Assembly: GCF_008630535.1 (NCBI RefSeq)
Contig: NZ_VWPH01000008.1
Location: 343,071-407,070, forward strand
From: Saccharopolyspora hirsuta
Lineage (GTDB): Bacteria > Actinomycetota > Actinomycetes > Mycobacteriales > Pseudonocardiaceae
DNA length: 64,000 nt
Direction of reading: 5' to 3'
Shown here: one piece after another, positions 36,402-44,825 of the stretch
How positions within the stretch are numbered: position 1 is the first letter of the stretch
Layout of the letters: each line of letters starts with the position of its first letter
The notes under the pieces: generated by a model
The model's database searches: none
Told to the model about the DNA's origin: nothing
The model's input: the letters and a program-made list of their open reading frames with translations, nothing else
Translations under genes and position numbers: made by a program

Positions 36402-37544
36402 ATGGCCACCGACTCGTTCAAGCAGGATCCGTCCGTGCTCGCCGCCCGCCTGACCCGGGCGGCCGAAACCGCAGCCGCGGCTGACCTCGACGCGCTGCTG
36501 ATCACGCCCGGTTCCGACCTGCGCTACCTCCTGGGTGCCGGTGGGGAGTCGCACGAGCGGCTCACCTGCCTGGTGCTGCCCGCCGACGGCCGCCCCGCGC
36601 TGGTGCTGCCGAAGCTGGAGGAGCTCGGCTTCGCCGACATCCCGCTGGCCGAGCTCGGCATCGAGGTCGTCACCTGGGTCGACGGCCAGGACCCGCACGC
36701 CTTGGTGGCCGACCTGGCGCGGCGCGGCGGGAAGCCGAACCGGCTGGCGGTCGCCGACGCCATGCCCGCCCTGCACGTCCTGCCGCTGCGCAGCGCGCTG
36801 CCCGACGCCGAGCAGGTGCTCGCCAACCGCGTGCTGCGGGAGCTGCGGATGCGCAAGGACGCCGCCGAGATCGAGGCGCTGCGCAAGGCCGGGGCCGCCA
36901 TCGACCGGGTGCACAACCGGATGGCCGAGTTCCTCAAGCCGGGCCGCACCGAGGCCGAGGTCGGCGCCGACCTCACCGCCGCGATCATCGAGGAGGGCCA
37001 CACCGAGGCGGCGTTCGTCATCGTCGGCTCCGGTCCCAACGGCGCCAGCCCGCACCACGACGTCTCGGACCGGGTGATCGAGCGCGGCGACGTGGTCGTG
37101 GTGGACATCGGCGGCCCGATCCCGGAGGGCTACAACTCCGACTGCACCCGCACCTACGCGGTCGGCGAACCCGCGCAGGCCGACGTCCGCGAGACCTACG
37201 CGGTGCTGGAGGCCGCGCAGCGAGCCGCGGTGCAGGCCGTGCGGCCGGGCGCGACCGCCGAGTCCATCGACGCCGCCGCCCGCGAGCCGATCGCCGCCGC
37301 CGGGTTCGGCGAGTTCTTCGTGCACCGCACCGGCCACGGCATCGGGCTCGACGTGCACGAGGAGCCCTACGTCGTCGGCGGCAACGCGATCGAGCTGGAG
37401 GCGGGCATGGCCTTCAGCGTCGAGCCGGGCATCTACCAGCCGGGCCGCTGGGGTGCGCGGATCGAGGACATCGTCATCGTCACCGAGGACGGGGTGGAGA
37501 GCGTGAACAACCAGCCGCACGAGTTGGTGGTGCTGCCGGCGTGA
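36402..37544 (+). CDS. M24 family metallopeptidase (Xaa-Pro aminopeptidase-like)
   Basis: 380 residues: an N-terminal creatinase-like domain (1-140) and a pita-bread peptidase domain. Metal ligands are all present: Asp in VVVDIGG, Asp in NSDCTRTYAV, His in HRTGHGIGLDVHEEP, Glu in FSVEPGIY, Glu in ARIEDIV. It should remove N-terminal residues before proline or act as a dipeptidase. GGGGAG precedes the ATG. An Lrp-type regulator overlaps its end. Confidence 0.93.
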   Translation: MATDSFKQDPSVLAARLTRAAETAAAADLDALLITPGSDLRYLLGAGGESHERLTCLVLPADGRPALVLPKLEELGFADIPLAELGIEVVTWVDGQDPHALVADLARRGGKPNRLAVADAMPALHVLPLRSALPDAEQVLANRVLRELRMRKDAAEIEALRKAGAAIDRVHNRMAEFLKPGRTEAEVGADLTAAIIEEGHTEAAFVIVGSGPNGASPHHDVSDRVIERGDVVVVDIGGPIPEGYNSDCTRTYAVGEPAQADVRETYAVLEAAQRAAVQAVRPGATAESIDAAAREPIAAAGFGEFFVHRTGHGIGLDVHEEPYVVGGNAIELEAGMAFSVEPGIYQPGRWGARIEDIVIVTEDGVESVNNQPHELVVLPA

Positions 37545-38011
37545 GCGACCGAACCGCAACTCCGGCCGTGCTGGAGGCGACCGACCGGGCCATCCTGCGC
37601 GAGCTGGCCCGCGACGGCCGCTGCAGCTTCACCGACCTGGCCGAACGCGTCGGGTTGAGCGTTTCCGCGGTGCACCAGCGGGTTCGGCGGCTGGAGCAGC
37701 GCGGTGCGCTGCAGGGCTACACGGCCAAAGTGGACGGTGACCAGATCGGGTTGCCGCTGACCGCGTTCATCTCGCTGACCCCGATCGACCCGGCGGCCCC
37801 GGACGACTACCCGCAGCGCCTGGAGCACCTGCCGCAGATCGAGTCGTGCTACTCGGTGGCCGGCGACGAGTCCTACATCCTCCAGGTCCGGGTGGCCTCC
37901 CCGCTGGGGCTGGAAGAACTGCTCCGCCAGATCCGCGAGGCGGCGAAGGTCTCCACCCGCACGACGGTGGTCCTGTCCACCCCGTTCGAGAACCGCCCCC
38001 CGGCGATCTGA
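37541..38011 (+). CDS. Lrp/AsnC family regulator
   Basis: 156 residues: helix-turn-helix (DLAERVGLSVSAVHQRVRRL) and RAM effector domain (HLPQIESCYSVAGDESYILQ). Lrp proteins sense amino acids. GTG start overlaps the M24 peptidase stop by 4 nt, so it is coupled to that gene and may tie peptide breakdown to amino-acid level. Confidence 0.92.
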   Translation: MSDRTATPAVLEATDRAILRELARDGRCSFTDLAERVGLSVSAVHQRVRRLEQRGALQGYTAKVDGDQIGLPLTAFISLTPIDPAAPDDYPQRLEHLPQIESCYSVAGDESYILQVRVASPLGLEELLRQIREAAKVSTRTTVVLSTPFENRPPAI

Positions 38012-38131
38012 CCGGAATCCCCCGACGCACACCGGCATGTCGTGCCCCGACAGCCCTGCCAGGGCGGAGCGACTGGTACCGGTCCCCGCGCGGGATCACG
38101 TGGTGGTCGGATGCGGCTGGGGGACGTCGGG

Positions 38132-38163
38132 CGAACCGCAGTTTCAATTGAAACTGCGGTTCG
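38132..38163. repeat. Perfect 32-bp palindrome (CAGTTTC subtype)
   Basis: Half-site CGAACCGCAGTTTCAA followed by its exact reverse complement. It lies in the 537-bp gap between the convergent Lrp and GDSL genes. A decayed partner, GCAGTTTCCGTTGA, follows at about 38178, and a half unit CACTGAAACTGCGG occurs near 38440. Confidence 0.85.
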
Positions 38164-38252
38164 GCGTGGGTGGGGATCGCAGTTTCCGTTGAGCCTTTTT
38201 CATCCTGTCCGTGGACCGCAGCTGCGAAGGGCGACCGGCACCGGTCGGCAGG

Positions 38253-38408
38253 TGTCGCATGCGCCGCTAGGCGCATAACCCACCCTCGCAGCTTGCACCG
38301 CCGCGGGTTCTCAGCGTTCGCCTGGCGAGGACGGCCCTGACGCCGTGTATTTGGCATACATCAGTCAGGGACCCCGGAGTCCAGGCGGGCGCTGAGGTTC
38401 CGCTACCG
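38253..38408 (-). repeat. Long stem-loop repeat, copy 2
   Basis: Reverse-complement match of the element at 4745-4897. Outer arms 38310-38325 and 38381-38396 pair with two mismatches that become G-U pairs in plus-strand RNA. Inner stem CCCTGAC/GTCAGGG (38335-38341, 38364-38370) is fully paired although its sequence differs from copy 1. Loop and the GGGTGGGTTATGCGCC flank are conserved. It is 140 bp from the 3' end of the GDSL gene. Confidence 0.8.
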
Positions 38409-38548
38409 GCACCGCCACGCAGAACGAGGTTGGAAAAACCTCACTGAAACTGCGGTGGTGCCGGGGTTCCGCACCTTCCGCCGGGCCTTCGCGTCTGGGT
38501 GCGCCTCGGGGCTCCGGGGCGGTGCGGGGAGCTGAATGCCGGTCGGGG

Positions 38549-39628
38549 TCATGGGTTGGCGCGGAGGGCGGCGACGTGGTCGGGGACCGGGTGGAGGTTG
38601 CCCTGGGCGTCCGGGAGGCAGGCCGCCGTGGGTTCTTCGGTGCTGAGGAACTCGCTCAGGCAGCGGCCCAGCTGGCGGTGGCCCGCGGCGTTCGCGTGGT
38701 AGGACTCCTGCATCGCGTGCGCGGCGCGGCTCTCGTCCTGCAGGCTCGCCCAGTCCACCGAGAGGCGGGTGAACCACTCGCCCTCGCCCGTCCTCGGATC
38801 TCCGGTGCAGGCTTCGCGGCCTAAGCCCGCGCGGGATAAGTCGAGGAAGCGCGCGCCCGTCTGCTTCGCGACCTCGTGCAGGCCGTCCGACAGCTGGGGC
38901 ACCCCGGTGTCCCGGATCCACTGCAGGTCGCTGGTCAGGAACGGGCAGCCGGACAGGTTCTGCAGCTCCGGGCGGATCTCGGGGCCCACCGGGGAGGCGT
39001 AGGACTGCACGACCAGCGAGTAGCTGCTCGGGGTGTACCCGGCGCTGTCCATCGCGGCGCGGACGTCCTCGAGCGCGCTGCGCACCTTCGGCTTCATCCG
39101 CTCGATGCGCTTCGGCCAGTCGGCGCGCAGCGGTCCGGCGCACCCCTCCTCGGCGCGGCGCACCCAGGCCTCCACGCACTGGTTGACCACGTCGGTGAAG
39201 CCCACGTCGTCGTTCGCGCCGACCTGCACCACGACGTCGGTGATGCGGTAGCGCTTGGCCAGCTCGGCCAGCTGCGCGGACTGCGAGCCCTCCGCGTGGC
39301 CGGGTTCCGGGTCGGCGCCGACGACCTCCGCGCCCGCGCCCGAGCAGGCCAGGTTGATGCGGGTCACCTCGGGCGGCAGGCGGAGCTGGTTGATCGGGGC
39401 CGCGGCGGAGCGGTGGCACCAGTTCCCGCGCTCGCCGTTGGTGCCCGCCAGGTAGTCGCCGCCGCCCTCGCCGGACAGCGTGCTGTCGCCCATGGTGACC
39501 ACCGCGGACGGGAGCTGCTTGGGCTGCAGCGGGAGCCCGGGCAGGTACTGGTCGCTGATCAGCAGCGCGAGCGCCAGCACCCCGCTGACGACCACGAAGA
39601 GGAGTGTTTTCGTTCTGTGCGCCCGCAT
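38549..39628 (-). CDS. GDSL/SGNH family hydrolase, membrane-anchored or secreted
   Basis: 359 residues. An N-terminal hydrophobic helix (LLFVVVSGVLALALLISDQY) acts as signal or anchor. Block I VTMGDSTLSGEG holds the nucleophile Ser; VVVQVGANDDVGF is block III-like; SYHANAAGH provides the catalytic His. Cys pairs suggest an exported protein. Likely an esterase or lipase; substrate unknown. Divergent from fxsA. Confidence 0.85.
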   Translation of the reverse strand: MRAHRTKTLLFVVVSGVLALALLISDQYLPGLPLQPKQLPSAVVTMGDSTLSGEGGGDYLAGTNGERGNWCHRSAAAPINQLRLPPEVTRINLACSGAGAEVVGADPEPGHAEGSQSAQLAELAKRYRITDVVVQVGANDDVGFTDVVNQCVEAWVRRAEEGCAGPLRADWPKRIERMKPKVRSALEDVRAAMDSAGYTPSSYSLVVQSYASPVGPEIRPELQNLSGCPFLTSDLQWIRDTGVPQLSDGLHEVAKQTGARFLDLSRAGLGREACTGDPRTGEGEWFTRLSVDWASLQDESRAAHAMQESYHANAAGHRQLGRCLSEFLSTEEPTAACLPDAQGNLHPVPDHVAALRANP

Positions 39629-39748
39629 CGGGACGAATTCTATGGGGCCCGCGGGGGAGGATCTCCATCACCTCTGCCCGGTGCGGGAGCATTTGTCGGG
39701 TCTGGTTCGTTGTACCCGGTGACTGCAGTCGACAGGAGGGCCTCCGCC

Positions 39749-40306
39749 GTGCCGATCTTCGTTGTGCTCCTGCTCGCCGTGGTGGCCGAGATCGCCGTGC
39801 TGGTCGGGCTCGGCCAGGCGATCGGGGTGCTGCCCACCCTCGGCCTGCTGGTGGCCGGTGCGGTGCTGGGCTCCTGGCTGCTGCGCCGCGAGGGGCGCCG
39901 CACGATGCTGGAGTTCCGGGAGGCCGCAAGGCTGCGGCGGTCGCCGGACCGGGAGATCTCCGACGGCGTGCTCATCGCCGCCGCGGGCATCCTGATCATC
40001 CTCCCGGGCCTGATCAGCGACGTCGCGGGCCTGCTGCTGCTGTTCCCGCCGGTCCGGTCGGTGCTGCGCAAGCGGATGGTGCGCGCGGCGGAGCGGCGGT
40101 CGAAGGAGATGCAGGACCAGGTGTGGTTGCACACCCAGCGGGTGTACCGGGAGCGGGGTGCCGCCGCGCCGGGCAGCGATGTGATCGACGGAGAGGTGGT
40201 CTCGGTCACCGAGGACGACGTGCGCACTCCCGACGACGGGCCTAGGCTGCTGCCGCCACAGCGGTCTGCGCAGGCAGAACGGTCGGACGAGCAGCCGCGG
40301 GGCTGA
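39749..40306 (+). CDS. FxsA family membrane protein
   Basis: 185 residues with the FxsA core: two N-terminal helices (FVVLLLAVVAEIAVLVGLG, LPTLGLLVAGAVLGSWLL) and ISDGVLIAAAGILIILPGL then SDVAGLLLLFPPVR. A hydrophilic C-terminal tail is variable. In E. coli FxsA affects phage F exclusion; the general role is unknown. GTG start with AGGAGGG upstream. Confidence 0.88.
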   Translation: MPIFVVLLLAVVAEIAVLVGLGQAIGVLPTLGLLVAGAVLGSWLLRREGRRTMLEFREAARLRRSPDREISDGVLIAAAGILIILPGLISDVAGLLLLFPPVRSVLRKRMVRAAERRSKEMQDQVWLHTQRVYRERGAAAPGSDVIDGEVVSVTEDDVRTPDDGPRLLPPQRSAQAERSDEQPRG

Positions 40307-40430
40307 TCGGGTCGGCGGTCCGTCGGGAGCTTCGCGGTGGCGGGTAAGCTCGCCCGAACCAGCCCATTCCGGCGGCGCCGCGCGCCGGTCAGCACCGCAG
40401 CGAAACCCGAGACGGGGAAGCACGAAGGAC

Positions 40431-42050
40431 ATGTCCGAGACCACGTTGCTGCTCGGCGGACGAATCCACTCGCCCGTCGACGCCGCCGCCACGGCGATGG
40501 CCGTGACCGATGGCACCATCTCCTGGCTCGGCTCGGACGAGGTCGGCCGCGCGCTGCACCCCGACGCCGAGGTGGTGGACCTGGAGGGGGCGTTCGTCGC
40601 ACCGGCGTTCGTCGACGCGCACGTGCACGCGACCTCCACCGGCCTGCTGCTCAACGGACTGGACCTGACCGGCTGCGCCTCGCTGACCGAGTTCCTGCAC
40701 GCGCTGCGCGACCACGTGGCCGAGTACCCGGGCGCGCTGGTGTGGGGGCACGGCTGGGACGAGACCTGGTGGCCGGAGCGCCGCCCGCCCACGCGGGAGG
40801 AGATCGACCGGGCCGCAGCGGGTGCACCGGTGTACCTGTCCCGGATCGACGTGCACTCCGCGCTGGTGTCCACCGCGCTGGTGGACCGCACGCCGCTGGC
40901 GCGGGGCGCGGAGGGCTGGAGCGACTCCGGTCCGCTGACGCGCGTGGCGCACCACCACGTGCGCCGGGCCGCGCGGGAGTGCCTCGGTTCCGGGCAGCGC
41001 AAGGAGGCCCAGCTGGCGTTCCTCCGCCACGCCGCGTCGCAGGGCGTGGCCAGCGTGCACGAGTGCGGCGGGCCGGACATCTCCGGGGCCGACGACCTGG
41101 CCGACCTGCTGGCGCTCTCGGCGCAGGGCGGGGTTCCCGAGGTCATCGGCTACTGGGGCGAGCTCGGCGCGGTGGACCGCGCGGCGGAGCTCGGGGTGCG
41201 CGGCCTGGCCGGTGACCTGTTCGTCGACGGTGCGGTCGGTTCGCGCACCGCGGCGCTGCGCGAGCCCTACGTCGACGACCCGAGCACGTCCGGTGTGCTC
41301 TACCTGGACGCGAACGCGGTGGCCGAGCACTTGGTCGAGTGCACCCGGGCCGGTCTGCAGGCCGGGTTCCACGTCATCGGCGACGCCGGGGTGGCCGAGG
41401 TCTGCGCGGGCTTCCGCAAGGCCGCCGAGGTGGTCGGCGTTCCGGCGCTGGCGAGCCTGCGCCACCGGCTGGAGCACCTGGAGATGGTGGACGAGCAGCA
41501 GGCCGCCGAGCTGGGCCAGTACGGCGTCGTGGCGTCGGTGCAGCCCGCGTTCGACGCGGCCTGGGGCGGCTCCGCCGCGATGTACGCGCGCCGCCTCGGC
41601 GTGCCGCGCGGCACTTTGCTCAACCCGTTCTCGAAGCTGGCCGCGAGCGGCGCGCTGCTCGCGTTCGGCTCGGACGCTCCGGTGACCCCGGTGGATCCGT
41701 GGCGCGCCGTGCAGGCCGCTGTGCACCACCGCACCGACGGTTTCGGCATCTCGCCGCGCGCCGCGTTCACCGCGCACACGCGCGGGGGTTGGCGAGCTGC
41801 GGGCGTGGACGACGGTGTGACCGGAACGCTCGTGCCCGGGGCGCCCGCGACCTACGCGGTGTGGGACGCCGGGGAGCTCGTCGTGGCGGCGCCGGACTCG
41901 CGGGTGCAGCGCTGGTCGACCGACCCGCGCTCCGGGGTGCCGCCGCTGCCGGACCTCTCGCCGCAGGCGCCGATGCCGCGCTGCCTGCGCACGGTCCTGC
42001 GCGGCGAGACGATCTACACCCGGGTCCCCGAGGACGACGAGATCGTCTGA
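40431..42050 (+). CDS. Amidohydrolase family 3 (YtcJ-like)
   Basis: 539 residues. Metal-dependent amidohydrolase: PAFVDAHVHATSTG gives the HxH metal motif, HVIGDAG and HRLEHLEMV further ligands, and LLAFGSDAPVTPVDPW the final Asp. YtcJ-like proteins hydrolyse amides or N-formyl groups of varied compounds; the substrate cannot be told. ATG close to AAGGA. Upstream of hrpB by 41 nt, so they may share a transcript. Confidence 0.88.
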   Translation: MSETTLLLGGRIHSPVDAAATAMAVTDGTISWLGSDEVGRALHPDAEVVDLEGAFVAPAFVDAHVHATSTGLLLNGLDLTGCASLTEFLHALRDHVAEYPGALVWGHGWDETWWPERRPPTREEIDRAAAGAPVYLSRIDVHSALVSTALVDRTPLARGAEGWSDSGPLTRVAHHHVRRAARECLGSGQRKEAQLAFLRHAASQGVASVHECGGPDISGADDLADLLALSAQGGVPEVIGYWGELGAVDRAAELGVRGLAGDLFVDGAVGSRTAALREPYVDDPSTSGVLYLDANAVAEHLVECTRAGLQAGFHVIGDAGVAEVCAGFRKAAEVVGVPALASLRHRLEHLEMVDEQQAAELGQYGVVASVQPAFDAAWGGSAAMYARRLGVPRGTLLNPFSKLAASGALLAFGSDAPVTPVDPWRAVQAAVHHRTDGFGISPRAAFTAHTRGGWRAAGVDDGVTGTLVPGAPATYAVWDAGELVVAAPDSRVQRWSTDPRSGVPPLPDLSPQAPMPRCLRTVLRGETIYTRVPEDDEIV

Positions 42051-42091
42051 CCGCACCCTCCGGCGCGGGGTACGAGGAGTTCGGAGCTGTG

Positions 42092-44500
42092 ATGGAGCGG
42101 GGGCTTCCCGAGCTGCCGGTGCGGGCGGTGCTCGACGACGTCACCGGGGCGCTGGCCGAGCGCGGTACTGCGGTGCTGGTCGCTCCGCCCGGCACGGGGA
42201 AGACGACGCTGGTTCCGCTCGCGCTGGCCGAGCAGGGCTTGCGGGTCGTGGTCGCCGAGCCCCGCCGGTTGGCCGCGCGCGCCGCGGCGGAGCGGATGGC
42301 GGCGCTGCTCGGCGAGGACGTGGGGCAGCGCGTGGGCTACTCGGTGCGCGGTGATCGCCGCCGGAGCAAGCGCACGGTGGTCGAGGTGGTCACCTCGGGT
42401 CTGCTGGTGCGGCGCTTGCAGGGCGATCCCGAGCTGCCCGGTGTCGACGTGGTGATGCTCGACGAGTGCCACGAGCGGCACCTGGACGCCGACCTGCTGC
42501 TCTCGCTGCTGCTCGACGCGCGCGACGGGCTGCGCCCGGACCTCCGGCTGCTGGCGACTTCGGCGACGGTCGCCGCCGGGCGGATCGCCGAACTCCTCGG
42601 GGACGCCCCGGTGCTGGAAGCGCACGTGCGGACGCACCCGGTGCGCACCGCGCACGTGCCGCCGAACCGCGGTGAGCGGATCGAGGCCTGCGTGGCGCGG
42701 GCGGTGCGCACGGCCCTCGCGGAGCAGGACGGCGATGTGCTGGCCTTCCTGCCCGGCGCCGCCGAGATCCGCCGGGTCGCCGGGCAGCTGGCCGGGTCCG
42801 ATGTGGACGTCCTGCCGCTGCACGGGAGACTGCCCCGCGCGCAACAGGATTCGGCGCTGCGTGCGGGCGACCGGCGCCGGGTGGTGCTGGCGACGGCGGT
42901 CGCCGAGTCGAGCTTGACGGTGCCGGGCGTGCGGGCGGTGGTCGATTCCGGGTTGGCCCGGGTGTCGCGGGTGGACAACCGGCGCGGGCTGTCCGGCCTG
43001 GCCACGGTGCGGGTGTCGGCGGCGGTCGCCGACCAGCGCGCCGGTCGCGCCGGGCGGCAGGGGCCGGGCGTGGTGTACCGCTGCTGGCCGGAGCACGAGC
43101 ACAGCACGCTCCCGGCCTACCCGGAGCCGGAGATCCGCACCGCCGAGCTGACCCGTCTGGCGCTGGAGCTGGCGTGCTGGGGCACCCCGGACGGTTCCGC
43201 GCTGGAGTGGTGGGACGAGCCGCCGACAGGTGCGCTCGCCGCCGGGCGGGAGGTCCTGCGCGGCCTCGGCGCCCTGGACGGGTCCGGGGCGGTGACCGAC
43301 CGGGGCCGCCGGATGGCCGAGCTCGGCCTGCACCCGCGACTGGCCCGCGCGCTGCTCGACGGGGCCGAGCGGGCGGGCACCGACATCGCGGCCGAGGTGG
43401 TCGCGCTGCTCGACAACGACGCGCTGACCAACGACATCGACGTGACCACCGCGCTCGCCGGGCTGCGGCGCGGCGGGCCGGGCAGCGACCGGTGGCGCAG
43501 CGAGGTCCGCAGGCTCCGGTCGCTGGTGCCGTCGCACCCCGGCAACGGTGATGCCGCGCTGGTCGTCGCCCTCGCACAGCCGGAACGCCTGGCGCGGCGC
43601 CGCGACGCGGAGTCCCCGGTGTACCTGATGGCTTCGGGGACTGCGGTGCAGCTGCCGCCGAACGCGAGCGTGCGCGGTTCGGAGTGGCTCGCCATCGCGG
43701 TCGCCGACCGATCGCCCGGCAGCGCCCACGGCACGGTTCGCCTGGCCGCTCCGGCGGACGAGGAGCTGGCCCGAACCGCAGCGCCCGCGCTGGTCGGCAC
43801 CACCGACGAGATCGGCTGGGTGGACGGCGACGTGCGAGCGGTCCGCGTCGAACGGCTCGGCGCGATCACGTTGGCACAGCGGCAGATCCGCGACCCCGAC
43901 CCGGCCGAGGTGCGCCGCGCGCTGCTGGACGGCCTGCGCGCGGAAGGCCTGGAGCTGCTGGACTGGAGCGACGACGCCCGGCGGCTGCGCCAACGCCTCG
44001 GCTTCCTGCACAGCGCGCTCGGCGACCCCTGGCCAGCCACCGACGACGAATCCCTGCTGTCCCAAGTGGACAGCTGGCTGGAACCCGAGCTCAGCAGCGC
44101 CCGCCGCCGCGCGGACCTGCGGATCCCGGCGGCCACCGCCCTGCGCCGCCTGCTGCCCTGGTCGCTGGCCGGACGACTGGACGAACTGGCCCCGGACCGC
44201 ATCGAGGTCCCCTCCGGCTCCCGGATCAAGGTCGACTACACCGACCAACCGGTCCTCCCGGTCAAGCTCCAAGAGGTCTTCGGCTGGACCGAAGCCCCGC
44301 GCATCGCAGAAGGCCGAGTCCCCCTCGTGCTGCACCTGCTCTCCCCGGCAGGCCGCCCAGCAGCGGTCACCTCGGACCTGAACTCCTTCTGGCGCAACGG
44401 CTACCACCAAGTCCGAGCAGAACTCCGAGGCCGCTACCCGAAACACCCCTGGCCGGAAGACCCCACCACGGCCACCCCAACCCGCAGAACCAAGCGCTGA
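42092..44500 (+). CDS. hrpB: ATP-dependent RNA helicase HrpB
   Basis: 802 residues of the DEAH family. Walker A APPGTGKT (31-38), Walker B DECH (124-127), LLATSAT, then VAESSLTVPGVRAVVDSG and QRAGRAGRQGPG in the second domain; HA2/ratchet part and the HrpB C-terminal domain ending RGRYPKHPWPEDP. ATG at 42092 has GGAG 5 nt upstream; a GTG directly before it is also possible. The final 300 bases change to C-rich, G-poor codons, continuing into the repeat that follows. Confidence 0.92.
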   Translation: MERGLPELPVRAVLDDVTGALAERGTAVLVAPPGTGKTTLVPLALAEQGLRVVVAEPRRLAARAAAERMAALLGEDVGQRVGYSVRGDRRRSKRTVVEVVTSGLLVRRLQGDPELPGVDVVMLDECHERHLDADLLLSLLLDARDGLRPDLRLLATSATVAAGRIAELLGDAPVLEAHVRTHPVRTAHVPPNRGERIEACVARAVRTALAEQDGDVLAFLPGAAEIRRVAGQLAGSDVDVLPLHGRLPRAQQDSALRAGDRRRVVLATAVAESSLTVPGVRAVVDSGLARVSRVDNRRGLSGLATVRVSAAVADQRAGRAGRQGPGVVYRCWPEHEHSTLPAYPEPEIRTAELTRLALELACWGTPDGSALEWWDEPPTGALAAGREVLRGLGALDGSGAVTDRGRRMAELGLHPRLARALLDGAERAGTDIAAEVVALLDNDALTNDIDVTTALAGLRRGGPGSDRWRSEVRRLRSLVPSHPGNGDAALVVALAQPERLARRRDAESPVYLMASGTAVQLPPNASVRGSEWLAIAVADRSPGSAHGTVRLAAPADEELARTAAPALVGTTDEIGWVDGDVRAVRVERLGAITLAQRQIRDPDPAEVRRALLDGLRAEGLELLDWSDDARRLRQRLGFLHSALGDPWPATDDESLLSQVDSWLEPELSSARRRADLRIPAATALRRLLPWSLAGRLDELAPDRIEVPSGSRIKVDYTDQPVLPVKLQEVFGWTEAPRIAEGRVPLVLHLLSPAGRPAAVTSDLNSFWRNGYHQVRAELRGRYPKHPWPEDPTTATPTRRTKR

Positions 44501-44564
44501 CCCCGAAACCCGGCACTGCCCCCGGACGGATCACGCCACCACCGAACCCCCGGTGCCGACGACC

Positions 44565-44732
44565 GCAATTTCGATTGAAATTGCCCACCTCGCCACCGCA
44601 GGCCCCGTCGACAACGGCGCAATTTCGATGGAAATTGCGGCACCCCAACGCAACCACCCACCGCTTCGAACCCCAACGCAACCCCGAACCCCACCGCACC
44701 TCTCCTCCGAACCCCCACCCGGTACCGCCACC
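44565..44732 (+). repeat. Composite palindrome element, copy B
   Basis: Palindromes at 44565-44584 (GCAATTTC-GATT-GAAATTGC) and 44619-44638 (centre GATG), then a C-rich tail with ACCGCTTCGAACCCCAACGC. It fills the 325-bp gap between hrpB and the HEAT-repeat gene and is read in sense with both. It begins 64 nt after the hrpB stop. Confidence 0.8.
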
Positions 44733-44825
44733 GAATGCACGGCATTGATACCGCCAGAACTCCCCGAAAACCAGGTGCCCGCAAAGACCCGCACGGGCAA
44801 GATCGAGCAAGGCAGAGGGGGAACG

